Of a DNA stretch of 64,000 bases, positions 52,611 to 59,606 are shown in pieces. The notes beneath the pieces were generated by a model. It ran no database searches, was not told the origin of the DNA, and saw only the letters and a program-made list of their open reading frames with translations. The translations under genes and the position numbers were made by a program. This DNA comes from an uncultured Eubacteriales bacterium (GTDB lineage: Bacteria > Bacillota > Clostridia > Oscillospirales > CAG-382): contig CAKSUT010000007.1 in assembly GCA_934502885.1 (NCBI GenBank), positions 62,001 to 126,000 of the forward strand. The letters run 5' to 3'. How positions within the stretch are numbered: position 1 is the stretch's first letter; each line of letters starts with the position of its first letter.

Positions 52611-53828
52611 TCAGAAGTCAACCTCTGAGTCGTAGTAGCAGCACTTAAGAAGCTTTTCCATTTCTTCCCGGCTGGGCTGACGGGGGTTGGATCCCGTGCA
52701 GGCATCGGCAATTGCGTTCTTTGCGATCTCGGGAAGTCTCTCGAGGAATACTTTCTCGGGAACGAAGCCCTCTTCGGCCGGATAGCTGTCCTTTCCGTAG
52801 TGCTTGATGCAGTGCGGAATCTTGAGGTCGTCGTTCATGCCTCTGAGGTACTTGATGAGAAGCTCGATCTTCTCCTTCTCGGTTGTTCCGCCGAGACCCA
52901 TGAAGTCTGCGATGTAAGCGTATCTCTTTGCGGCTGTGGGATCCTTAGCGTTGAATGCGATTACCTTAGGAAGGTACATTGCGTTTGCCGCGCCGTGAAT
53001 AATATGTGCGCCGTAGTCCGCGAAAGCGGCACCGGTCTTATGCGCCATGGAATGTACGATACCGAGAAGTGCGTTCGAGAACGCCATACCGGCAAGACAC
53101 TGTGCGTTGTGCATCGAGTCACGCTTCTCCATATCGCCGTTGTACGATGCAACAAGGTCGTTCTGAATCATCTTTATTGCATGAAGTGCAAGCGGATCGG
53201 TGAAGTCGCAGTTTGCGGTCGAAACATAAGCTTCGATTGCGTGGGTCATTGCGTCCATACCTGTGTGAGCGACAAGCTTCTGAGGCATCGTCTCGGCAAG
53301 GTCGGGGTCTACTATCGCAACGTCGGGCGTAATCTCAAAGTCCGCTATCGGGTACTTGATGCCCTTGGAATAATCGGTGATGATGGAGAATGCGGTAACC
53401 TCGGTAGCCGTACCGGAGGTAGAGGATATAGCGCAGAAGTGAGCCTTGCGGCGAAGCGGCGGAATACCGAATACCTTACACATATCCTCGAATGTGATGT
53501 CCGGATACTCGTACTTAATCCACATTGCTTTTGCGGCGTCGATAGGAGAACCTCCGCCTATTGCAACTATCCAGTCGGGTCCGAACTTTTCCATTGCGGC
53601 CGCACCCTTCATAACCGTCTCAACGGAAGGATCGGGTTCGATACCCTCGAAAAGCTCAACCTCCATGCCTGCTTCTTTGAGGTATGCCACTACCTTGTCA
53701 AGGAAACCGAATCTCTTCATGCTTCCGCCGCCGACGCATACCATCGCTTTTTTACCCTTAAATGTCTTAAGTGCCTCGATAGCACCTTTTCCGTGATACA
53801 AGTCTCTCGGTAATGTAAATCTAGCCAT
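52611..53828 (-). CDS. Iron-containing alcohol dehydrogenase
   Basis: 405 residues of the group III alcohol dehydrogenase family. The nucleotide-binding motif is GGGSPIDAAKAMW (about 95-107). Metal ligands are expected at Asp and His of GMDAMTHAIEAYVS (about 192-205), His of GIVHSMAHKTG (about 260-270) and His of IIHGAANA. It interconverts an aldehyde and an alcohol, probably to reoxidise NAD(P)H in fermentation, and resembles the C-terminal part of AdhE and butanol dehydrogenases. Its promoter region has paired TATCGATA units also present before the nearby rex gene. Confidence 0.92.
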   Translation of the reverse strand: MARFTLPRDLYHGKGAIEALKTFKGKKAMVCVGGGSMKRFGFLDKVVAYLKEAGMEVELFEGIEPDPSVETVMKGAAAMEKFGPDWIVAIGGGSPIDAAKAMWIKYEYPDITFEDMCKVFGIPPLRRKAHFCAISSTSGTATEVTAFSIITDYSKGIKYPIADFEITPDVAIVDPDLAETMPQKLVAHTGMDAMTHAIEAYVSTANCDFTDPLALHAIKMIQNDLVASYNGDMEKRDSMHNAQCLAGMAFSNALLGIVHSMAHKTGAAFADYGAHIIHGAANAMYLPKVIAFNAKDPTAAKRYAYIADFMGLGGTTEKEKIELLIKYLRGMNDDLKIPHCIKHYGKDSYPAEEGFVPEKVFLERLPEIAKNAIADACTGSNPRQPSREEMEKLLKCCYYDSEVDF

Positions 53829-54212
53829 TTTTCATTCCTCCGTAATTATTTGTTGTTTCGTTGGGGAGTCCGCAGGTCTTACCGGGTATCACCCGTGCCT
53901 TGCGCCTCTCTCCCTTTCGTTGGCACAAGTATAACACACTTTTCGCGAAATGTAAAATATAAAAGCGTGATATCGATATACATTTATCGATATAAAAAGA
54001 ACGTTAATTACCTGTCAATTTTTTAAGATGCCGCAAAACGTCCGGAATAAAGAATCTAACCTTTTTGACGGTGAAATTTCGCAGAGCGCAAAAAAACACG
54101 CTCGGAGAAAAGCAGCATTTTCCGAACGTGTATGATACGATATATTGATTATTATATGTGCGAATTAAAAATAGTATATATCTCAGCGCAATTTCCCTTC
54201 ATTTGCCAATTT
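53829..54212 (-). promoter_or_regulatory. Alcohol dehydrogenase promoter region with paired TATCGATA sites
   Basis: Minus strand -35 TTGACA at 54013-54018, with a weak -10 around 53989-53995. Two palindromic TATCGATA units at 53971-53978 and 53985-53992 (14 bases apart) overlap and follow the -10, as a repressor site would. The transcript leader is about 155 bases. Confidence 0.65.
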
Positions 54213-55148
54213 TCAGTCGTAATCGCAGAATGCAACAGCGTTTTTCGCCTCGCTGAGCTTATTGATAAAAAGCTTGTCCTGCGCTGAAAACTTGTATCCC
54301 GTCGGATAAACGAGAACATCACGGAAGCGTCTGCCGCTGTCCGCGCAGCGCCGCTGGACAAGACCGTACCTTGCGGTTATGCGCTTCGGCACGGGCGACA
54401 CCCACATATACGACGACGTTATCTGAGAAAGCAGTTCAAACTGATTCGCCCTCTCAATGACGTTTATGCGGCGGTCGTTCTCTCCGCCGATGCGCGCCGC
54501 ACTGCCGGCGAGATACGGAACGGTGTTGTCGTCCTGCGCTATTTCGGTATATCTGCCGTCCGCAAGCATCTTTTCGGTGACAGCCGCACTCTTTGCAAGC
54601 TCGTGCTTTTCGGACATCAGAAGGAGGTATTCATGCTCCCAGAGAGGTTCGTGAGAGAGATTTTTTTCCGCGAGGTAGTCGGCAAAATACTTCTCATGCT
54701 CCGGCGAAAAGCGTATTACGCCGATGGAGTATATACCCCCGGCGACGCCGGAGATTGTGTTCACGGAATTCGTTTCACAGACGGTTACGTCTATTCCCTT
54801 ATCGGCGTCAAGCTCCTCGGCGTAGGTTAAGAAGCCGTCCGAAATATAGCTTGCCCTCGGTATCGACACTCTGAAAATCTGCTTTGTTCCGTCGGCGGCG
54901 TCGGCGATTGTCTCTATTTTTTCGAGCTTCGCCACAATCTCCCTTGCCACCGCGAGGAATTCTATTCCCTCGGTTGTCGGTATAACGCCCTTTGTCGTGC
55001 GGCGGAACACCTTGAAGCCGAACGTGTCTTCAATCTCGTGTATCGCCTTCGAGAGGTTGGGCTGAGCCATGAAAAGATTCTCAGCCGCCTGCGATATGGA
55101 GCGGCACTTTTCGACCTCAAGCGCGTATTTGAAAAGCAGAGTGTTCAA
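54213..55148 (-). CDS. LysR-family transcriptional regulator
   Basis: 311 residues. The N-terminal winged helix (1-62) includes SISQAAENLFMAQPNLSKAIHEIE, and a LysR substrate-binding domain follows from about 90. The start is TTG 55148, one base after the rex stop; its ribosome site AGGAGG lies inside the end of rex, nine bases away. That makes translational coupling with rex very likely, an unusual pairing. Target genes are unknown; the downstream alcohol dehydrogenase is a candidate. The effector cannot be inferred. Confidence 0.88.
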   Translation of the reverse strand: MNTLLFKYALEVEKCRSISQAAENLFMAQPNLSKAIHEIEDTFGFKVFRRTTKGVIPTTEGIEFLAVAREIVAKLEKIETIADAADGTKQIFRVSIPRASYISDGFLTYAEELDADKGIDVTVCETNSVNTISGVAGGIYSIGVIRFSPEHEKYFADYLAEKNLSHEPLWEHEYLLLMSEKHELAKSAAVTEKMLADGRYTEIAQDDNTVPYLAGSAARIGGENDRRINVIERANQFELLSQITSSYMWVSPVPKRITARYGLVQRRCADSGRRFRDVLVYPTGYKFSAQDKLFINKLSEAKNAVAFCDYD

Positions 55149-55149
55149 A

Positions 55150-55809
55150 TCAGATATCCTCCTCTTTCATCATGTCTCCGAGCTTTTTTGACAGAACCGC
55201 GAGCGAGCCCGCCATATTCTCGTTCTGCACAAGCACCGTATCCGGCACCGAAAGGTGCACCGGAGCAAAGTTCCAGATTGCCTTCACTCCCCCGGCGACG
55301 AGCCTGTCGCAAACTGTCTGCGCGGCGTCGGCAGGGACGGTGATAATTCCTATATGTATATGGGCGCGGCGGCAGAAGTCGCTTATCCTGTCGGCGTGAA
55401 GCACGCTCACACCGCATACCGACGCGTCGCATTTTTCGTATGCTTCGTCAAACGCCGCGATGATTCTGAGTCCGTAGGCGGCAAAACCTTTATACGAAAG
55501 AAGCGCGTGTCCGAGAGAGCCGACGCCGACTATAACCGCCTCGTTCGTATTGCGAAAACCGAGATATTCTTCGATGCTGTCGATTAGTCCCTCAACCGAG
55601 AATCCCTGCTTCGGACGCCCGGCGACAGTGCTTATCGAGGCAAAATCTTTTCTCACCTGTATTTCCGAAAATCCGAAGTGAGCGGCCGTTTTCGCCGCCG
55701 ACACCGTTTCCGCACCGCGAGAACGCAGCTGCTTCAGGTAGTGCAGATACGTCGGCATTCGCTTCAGTGCCTGAACGGAAATTGTGGTATAATTATCGGT
55801 TTGCGGCAT
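55150..55809 (-). CDS. rex: Redox-sensing repressor Rex (divergent form)
   Basis: 219 residues. The N-terminal winged helix (about 8-80) has FGFSEIQVRKDFASIS, and the Rossmann domain starts VIVGVGSLGHALLSYKGF (about 90-107). Rex senses the NADH/NAD ratio and represses fermentation genes. The wing normally reads SYFG-FGKRGVGY; here it reads STVAGRPKQGF, suggesting altered DNA recognition. ATG 55809 with AAGAAGGG upstream. A consensus promoter precedes it, with TATCGATA-like units over the start region, so autoregulation is likely. Confidence 0.88.
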   Translation of the reverse strand: MPQTDNYTTISVQALKRMPTYLHYLKQLRSRGAETVSAAKTAAHFGFSEIQVRKDFASISTVAGRPKQGFSVEGLIDSIEEYLGFRNTNEAVIVGVGSLGHALLSYKGFAAYGLRIIAAFDEAYEKCDASVCGVSVLHADRISDFCRRAHIHIGIITVPADAAQTVCDRLVAGGVKAIWNFAPVHLSVPDTVLVQNENMAGSLAVLSKKLGDMMKEEDI

Positions 55810-55823
55810 ATATAACCCTTCTT

Positions 55824-55879
55824 TATCGATATTCGGATATCTTTATCGGTATTGTACCACTATTCTTTGCGCTTGTCAA
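55824..55879 (-). promoter_or_regulatory. rex promoter with TATCGATA-type sites
   Basis: Minus strand TTGACA at 55874-55879 and TACAAT at 55851-55856, 17-base spacer. TATCGGTA (55844-55851) abuts the -10 and TATCGATA (55824-55831) lies downstream, 20 bases apart. Confidence 0.75.
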
Positions 55880-55920
55880 GCGGTAACAAAAATATTTTTT
55901 CCTTTTTGCGAAATTTATAC

Positions 55921-55973
55921 TTGACAATTGCCGCAATAAGAGTTATAATGCACGTGGTTAGACAGAGCTAACC
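55921..55973 (+). promoter_or_regulatory. Consensus promoter and palindrome before the heavy-metal-domain gene
   Basis: TTGACA at 55921-55926, 17-base spacer, TATAAT at 55944-55949. Directly after it is the inverted repeat GGTTAG-N6-CTAACC (55956-55973), over the expected transcription start. The half-site resembles operators of DtxR-type metal repressors. Confidence 0.8.
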
Positions 55974-56001
55974 GAGATTATACGAAAGGAACGGTTATGT
56001 T

Positions 56002-56259
56002 ATGTACAAGACTACTTTAAAAATAGACGGAATGATGTGCGGTATGTGCGAAGCGCACGTAAACGACACTCTGAGAAAGACGGTAAAGGCAAAGAAGATC
56101 ACCTCGTCGCACTCAAAGGGTGAGGCTGTGATAATAAGCGAAGAATTGCCGGATACTGACGCCATAGCCGACGAGCTTAAGAAAATAGGCTACGAACTCA
56201 AGAATTACGACAGTGTGCCTTACGAAAAGAAGGGTCTATTCGGACTTTTTTCAAAATAA
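56002..56259 (+). CDS. Heavy-metal-associated (HMA) domain protein
   Basis: 85 residues. The ferredoxin-like HMA fold carries the metal site GMMCGMCEAHV (Cys13 and Cys16), as in CopZ-type copper chaperones, with a basic SSHSKGEAVI strand next. About 20 extra C-terminal residues (YEKKGLFGLFSK) extend past the domain. Similar small proteins accompany FeoB iron transporters or copper ATPases in Clostridia, but no transporter is adjacent. ATG 56002 has AAAGGA 11 bases upstream. The palindrome at the promoter suggests metal control. Confidence 0.85.
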   Translation: MYKTTLKIDGMMCGMCEAHVNDTLRKTVKAKKITSSHSKGEAVIISEELPDTDAIADELKKIGYELKNYDSVPYEKKGLFGLFSK

Positions 56260-56276
56260 TTTGATTATTTGCTTCG

Positions 56277-56311
56277 GAGGGAGTTTTATCGGACACCGTT
56301 CGTGATATAAT
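56277..56311 (+). promoter_or_regulatory. 19-bp upstream element and -10, copy 1
   Basis: GAGGGAGTTTTATCGGACA at 56277-56295, then ten bases, then TATAAT at 56306-56311. The identical element with identical spacing recurs at 56762-56796. No good sigma-A -35 is present, so this element may be the -35 of another sigma factor or an activator site. Confidence 0.7.
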
Positions 56312-56344
56312 ACAGACATCAACCGAACGAAAGGTGGCAAAATA

Positions 56345-56488
56345 ATGATAAATCTTCTTCTGACGCTGTGCGGCATTCTCAAAGCGGCGGTATGCGTAAG
56401 CTGTGCGGTTTTCGCAGCGTACATAATAAACTTTGACTTTGGCGGCGACAGCCTCGCCGCCGAGTCCGCCGAGACCGACGGTAACTGA
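56345..56488 (+). CDS. Small predicted membrane protein, 47 residues
   Basis: The frame opens with ATG 56345, eight bases after AAAGGTGG, and stops at TGA 56486-56488. The product begins MINLLLTLCGILKAAVC, forms one hydrophobic helix to about residue 28, and ends in an acidic tail (GGDSLAAESAETDGN). It is not listed among long frames because of its size. Support comes from the promoter-like element, ribosome site and downstream terminator. Function unknown. Confidence 0.55.
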   Translation: MINLLLTLCGILKAAVCVSCAVFAAYIINFDFGGDSLAAESAETDGN

Positions 56489-56702
56489 TTTTCCGTAAAT
56501 ACCGTCCGTCTCGCCCGATGCCCGCGGCGGCGATATTTAAAGCGTAGCGCATAATTTGTTTTTCGTTTTGCGGTTTTCGCTTCATATATCCTTTTTTGCT
56601 TGACATTCTCCTTCATTTTTAGATCCAAAATTTTAAATCCCGCATTTTTAGATCCTCATTTCTTTTTCATTTTTGTTCTTTCTTAAAATTCAGGCATCGG
56701 TT
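56489..56702 (+). other. AT-rich stretch after the 47-residue gene
   Basis: No gene. It contains a 13-bp direct repeat CATTTTTAGATCC at 56614-56626 and 56643-56655. It may be the long 3' part of the upstream transcript, ending at the terminator at 56703-56745. Confidence 0.45.
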
Positions 56703-56745
56703 GCCGTCGGACGTGCGAACTTCACATTCGTCCGACGGCTTTTTT
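56703..56745 (+). terminator. Strong terminator between the two small-protein units
   Basis: Perfect 11-bp stem GCCGTCGGACG/CGTCCGACGGC (56703-56713 with 56729-56739) followed by TTTTTT. Confidence 0.93.
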
Positions 56746-56761
56746 ACGCAAAATTCCGCAT

Positions 56762-56796
56762 GAGGGAGTTTTATCGGACAGCGAATGTTGTATAAT
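56762..56796 (+). promoter_or_regulatory. 19-bp upstream element and -10, copy 2
   Basis: Identical 19-bp element at 56762-56780, ten bases, then TATAAT at 56791-56796. It drives the second small-protein unit. Confidence 0.7.
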
Positions 56797-56827
56797 GAAA
56801 GCACCGGAAGCAAAAGGAGGCTGCAAA

Positions 56828-56959
56828 TTGAAAATAACACTTACGGAACGCGAAAAGAAAATCTTCATTACGCTGTTGTCGATAAAATTGGTACTGTTGT
56901 CCATTCAGTGCCTGGACATCGTATCCGATTTGGTTTTTAAATTTATTCTGAAAGGATGA
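56828..56959 (+). CDS. Small predicted membrane protein, 43 residues
   Basis: Starts at TTG 56828 with AAAAGGAGG seven bases upstream and stops at TGA 56957-56959. The product begins MKITLTEREKKIFITLL: a charged helix followed by a hydrophobic segment to about residue 40. The excellent ribosome site, the upstream element and the tight link to the next small gene (its ribosome site lies inside this gene) support expression. No family recognised. Confidence 0.55.
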   Translation: MKITLTEREKKIFITLLSIKLVLLSIQCLDIVSDLVFKFILKG

Positions 56960-56964
56960 TAAAT

Positions 56965-57144
56965 ATGATACGTGAATTTCTCGAAAGACGGGAAAAAGAG
57001 CGCAGGGAGGCGGAGTTTAACGAACGCATTGAGGCATTGCTTCCGAAAATTTATCTCATAACTCAGATTCTGGCGATTATCAATGTGTCGCTTTCTCTTG
57101 TACACCTCATTGAAAAACACGCGGGAAAGTCAAAGAGTTCCTGA
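56965..57144 (+). CDS. Small predicted membrane protein, 59 residues
   Basis: ATG 56965 is chosen with AAAGGA eight bases upstream; ATG 56956 overlaps that site. The first about 28 residues are a highly charged helix (REFLERREKERREAEF), then a hydrophobic span IYLITQILAIINVSLSLVHL, then a basic tail. It resembles short holin-like or membrane-anchoring proteins only in general layout. Co-transcribed with the 43-residue gene and followed by a strong terminator. Confidence 0.6.
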   Translation: MIREFLERREKERREAEFNERIEALLPKIYLITQILAIINVSLSLVHLIEKHAGKSKSS

Positions 57145-57159
57145 TACGTCAAAGCCAAA

Positions 57160-57197
57160 CGGACTACCCCCGGCATCGGAGGCAGTCCGCTTTTTTT
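57160..57197 (+). terminator. Terminator after the small-protein unit
   Basis: CGGACT/AGTCCG stem enclosing a G/C-rich inner segment, then seven T. Its inner 18 bases (57168-57185) recur exactly at 59578-59595. Confidence 0.88.
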
Positions 57198-57201
57198 ACA
57201 T

Positions 57202-58008
57202 TCAGTCCCTTTTTCCTGCATTCATTCCGGAGATTTCGGCTCTGTATTCCGTCGGAGTCATTCCGAAGCGTGAGGAAAATCTGTTGTTCAGGCTTCTGAC
57301 ACTCTGAAAGCCGCTTTCGTAGGCAATATCGACGATTTTCATATCACTGTTTTTCAAAAGCTCAAGCACTGTCTCCATGCGGTAGGCGGACAAAAAATCT
57401 CCGAACGATATGCCGAAAAACGCATGAAATTCACGTGAAAGATAGTAATAATCGTATCCGACATGCCGCGCCACATCAGAGAGCGTTATTTTTTTCTTAT
57501 GGTTTTCGCTGACATACTCTACAATTCTCGCCATGAGCGACATAGCATTCCGATCTTTCTCACACTCACGCACGCCCCCGTTTTCGGCATATTCTCCGCA
57601 AAGCGCATAGAGGCAGGCTTTCAGAGAAAGGTGAGTGTGCGTCTCTCTTCCTACAAGCTCACTCAAAAGGTAAGCGTTGACTTCCGTTTTACAATTAAAT
57701 TCAAAATTCCCCGTTTTCCTCTCCATGCTCTTTATGAAATCCCCGACATAATCGGTCGAGAAAACGCAGACCCAGTATCTGCACTCCCCCTTCGGCTCGA
57801 AAGAATGTATCGCATACGGCAGACACATCCCCCACTGTCCCTTTTTGAGAAGCACTCTTTCTCCGTCGCAGATGCATCCGAGCAGCCCGTCAAGCACATA
57901 AATGACCTCGGGATTTTTGTGAAAATGCGGATTTATTACGGCGTTTTCGTACACAAAAATATTGTGATTCCTGTTTTCGGAATTATACGACTGATGATAT
58001 ACCCCCAC
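57202..58008 (-). CDS. AraC-family transcriptional regulator
   Basis: 268 residues. A cupin-like sensor domain (about 10-110; NPHFHKNPEVIYVLDG) is followed by two helix-turn-helix motifs (about 170-265), including ITLSDVARHVGYDYYYLSREF and IVDIAYESGFQSVRSLNNRF. It lies head-to-head with the GH51 gene and probably activates it in response to arabinose or an oligosaccharide. GTG 58008 has GGAG nine bases upstream. No signal or membrane segment. Confidence 0.9.
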   Translation of the reverse strand: MGVYHQSYNSENRNHNIFVYENAVINPHFHKNPEVIYVLDGLLGCICDGERVLLKKGQWGMCLPYAIHSFEPKGECRYWVCVFSTDYVGDFIKSMERKTGNFEFNCKTEVNAYLLSELVGRETHTHLSLKACLYALCGEYAENGGVRECEKDRNAMSLMARIVEYVSENHKKKITLSDVARHVGYDYYYLSREFHAFFGISFGDFLSAYRMETVLELLKNSDMKIVDIAYESGFQSVRSLNNRFSSRFGMTPTEYRAEISGMNAGKRD

Positions 58009-58043
58009 ACTGTTTCACTCCAAAAAGACATTTTCTTGCCGAT

Positions 58044-58089
58044 ATTATACAACATTCTGCAAGAAAAGTCAATATTTTTCTGATACAAT
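58044..58089. promoter_or_regulatory. Divergent araC-type/GH51 promoters
   Basis: Minus strand: TTGACT 58067-58072, TATAAT 58044-58049, 17-base spacer. Plus strand: TACAAT 58084-58089 with an extended TGA but no good -35, fitting a gene that needs an activator. Confidence 0.7.
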
Positions 58090-58124
58090 ACAGGCAACAG
58101 CAATTAACATAACGGAGGTATAAC

Positions 58125-59561
58125 ATGACAAACGAGAAAAAAGTATATCTTGTATATCCGAAAGAACTCGGCGAAATAGCACCCGAGCTTTACGGACACT
58201 TTGCGGAACACATAGGCGGAGTCATCTACGACGGCATATGGGTCGGAAAAAATTCCGACGTGCCGAACGTTAACGGTTTCAGAAAAGAGATAATCGATAA
58301 ACTCCGTGCGATAAAAGCACCTGTTATACGTTGGCCGGGCGGCTGTTTTGCCGAGACTTACGACTGGCGTGACGGAATAGGCAAAAATCGCCCGACACGT
58401 CTCAATTGGTGGGGATACGAGGACGGAAAAACCGAGCCGAATACCGTGGGTACACATGAATTCATGGATTTCTGTGAGGCGGTCGGCGCAAAAGCGTACT
58501 TCGCCGCAAATCTCACATCGGTCTCTCCTCTTCACATTCGCAATTGGATGGACTATTGTCTGTCGCCGCAAGGCTCAACAACTCTTGCAAAAGAACGTGA
58601 AGCAAACGGACATCCCGCACCTTTTGATATCCCTTTCTGGGGAGTGGGCAACGAAAACTGGGGCGGCGGCGGCAATATGACTCCGGAACATTATGCAGAC
58701 GAGTTCAAGCGTTTCTACACCCTCATGAAAAACGCCTTTCCAAACGTCGAATACTATATGTGCGGCGAAAACGGCTTTGATTTCGGCTGGACCGACAGAG
58801 TCATCCGCAACACGAACGGTCACGGCGACGGCTTCACCGCGCATTATTACTGCGGTACGGCAGGCGAGGCAGTCGATTTTTCCGAGGATAACTGGGACGC
58901 TCTGATGAAAAAAGCGTCTGACATGGAAGCTCTCATCGAACGCAACGTGAACATAATACACGGAAGCGGCGCCGCAACAAAGCTTGTAATTGACGAATGG
59001 GGCTGCTGGCACAAGGGCGGTTCCGGTCCGAGTCACGGCGAAAACCTGTTTGAACAGCAAAGCACCGTGCGCGACGCTCTCGTAACCGCCATCACGCTCA
59101 ACATTTTCAACAAGCACTGCCGCAATATACGAATGGCGAACGTCGCGCAGCTCACAAACAATCTGCACGCGCTGTTCCTTGCCGGCGGCGATAAATGCAT
59201 AGTCACACCAACCTACCATGTTTTCGATATGTACAAAGAGCATATGGGTGCAGCATCTCTCGAGTGCGTTGTGACAGACAACAGTGAGCTTTCCTCGTCG
59301 GTGAGCGTTTCGGCTTCCGTAAAGAACGGTAAAACTCTTGTCACGATAGGCAATCTCTCCTGCCGCGAGGACGCCGTTATAAGCCTTGAGGGTGTCGGTA
59401 TGCCGATTCCGGAAAAAGTCGAAGCGGAAATACTTTCGGCAGACGACATTCATTCGCACAACACTTTTGAGAATCCGAATGCCGTTTCTCCCAAGCCGTA
59501 TACAATAAGTGCTGATCGCTTTGTTTTGCCACGTGCCGGCATACTCAAAATTACATTCTGA
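58125..59561 (+). CDS. Alpha-L-arabinofuranosidase, family GH51
   Basis: 478 residues, intracellular (no signal peptide). The acid/base is Glu177 in GVGNENWGGGG and the nucleophile Glu291 in LVIDEWGCWHKGG. The N-terminal RWPGGCFAETYDWRDGIG and the C-terminal beta-domain are as in GH51. It removes arabinofuranosyl side chains from arabinan or arabinoxylan oligosaccharides. ATG 58125 has GGAGG seven bases upstream. Faces an AraC-type regulator. Confidence 0.95.
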   Translation: MTNEKKVYLVYPKELGEIAPELYGHFAEHIGGVIYDGIWVGKNSDVPNVNGFRKEIIDKLRAIKAPVIRWPGGCFAETYDWRDGIGKNRPTRLNWWGYEDGKTEPNTVGTHEFMDFCEAVGAKAYFAANLTSVSPLHIRNWMDYCLSPQGSTTLAKEREANGHPAPFDIPFWGVGNENWGGGGNMTPEHYADEFKRFYTLMKNAFPNVEYYMCGENGFDFGWTDRVIRNTNGHGDGFTAHYYCGTAGEAVDFSEDNWDALMKKASDMEALIERNVNIIHGSGAATKLVIDEWGCWHKGGSGPSHGENLFEQQSTVRDALVTAITLNIFNKHCRNIRMANVAQLTNNLHALFLAGGDKCIVTPTYHVFDMYKEHMGAASLECVVTDNSELSSSVSVSASVKNGKTLVTIGNLSCREDAVISLEGVGMPIPEKVEAEILSADDIHSHNTFENPNAVSPKPYTISADRFVLPRAGILKITF

Positions 59562-59569
59562 CAAAATAA

Positions 59570-59606
59570 CGGACTGTCCCCGGCATCGGAGGCAGCCCGT
59601 ACTTTT
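59570..59606 (+). terminator. Terminator after the GH51 gene
   Basis: CGG-CTG/CAG-CCG stem with inner 18 bases identical to the terminator at 57168-57185, followed by a T-rich tail. It separates two convergent genes. Confidence 0.75.

Noticed and set aside
56251..56628. A 125-residue minus-strand frame over the small-gene region
   Set aside because: Very Arg/Lys-rich, no ribosome site, and it opposes better-supported plus-strand signals.
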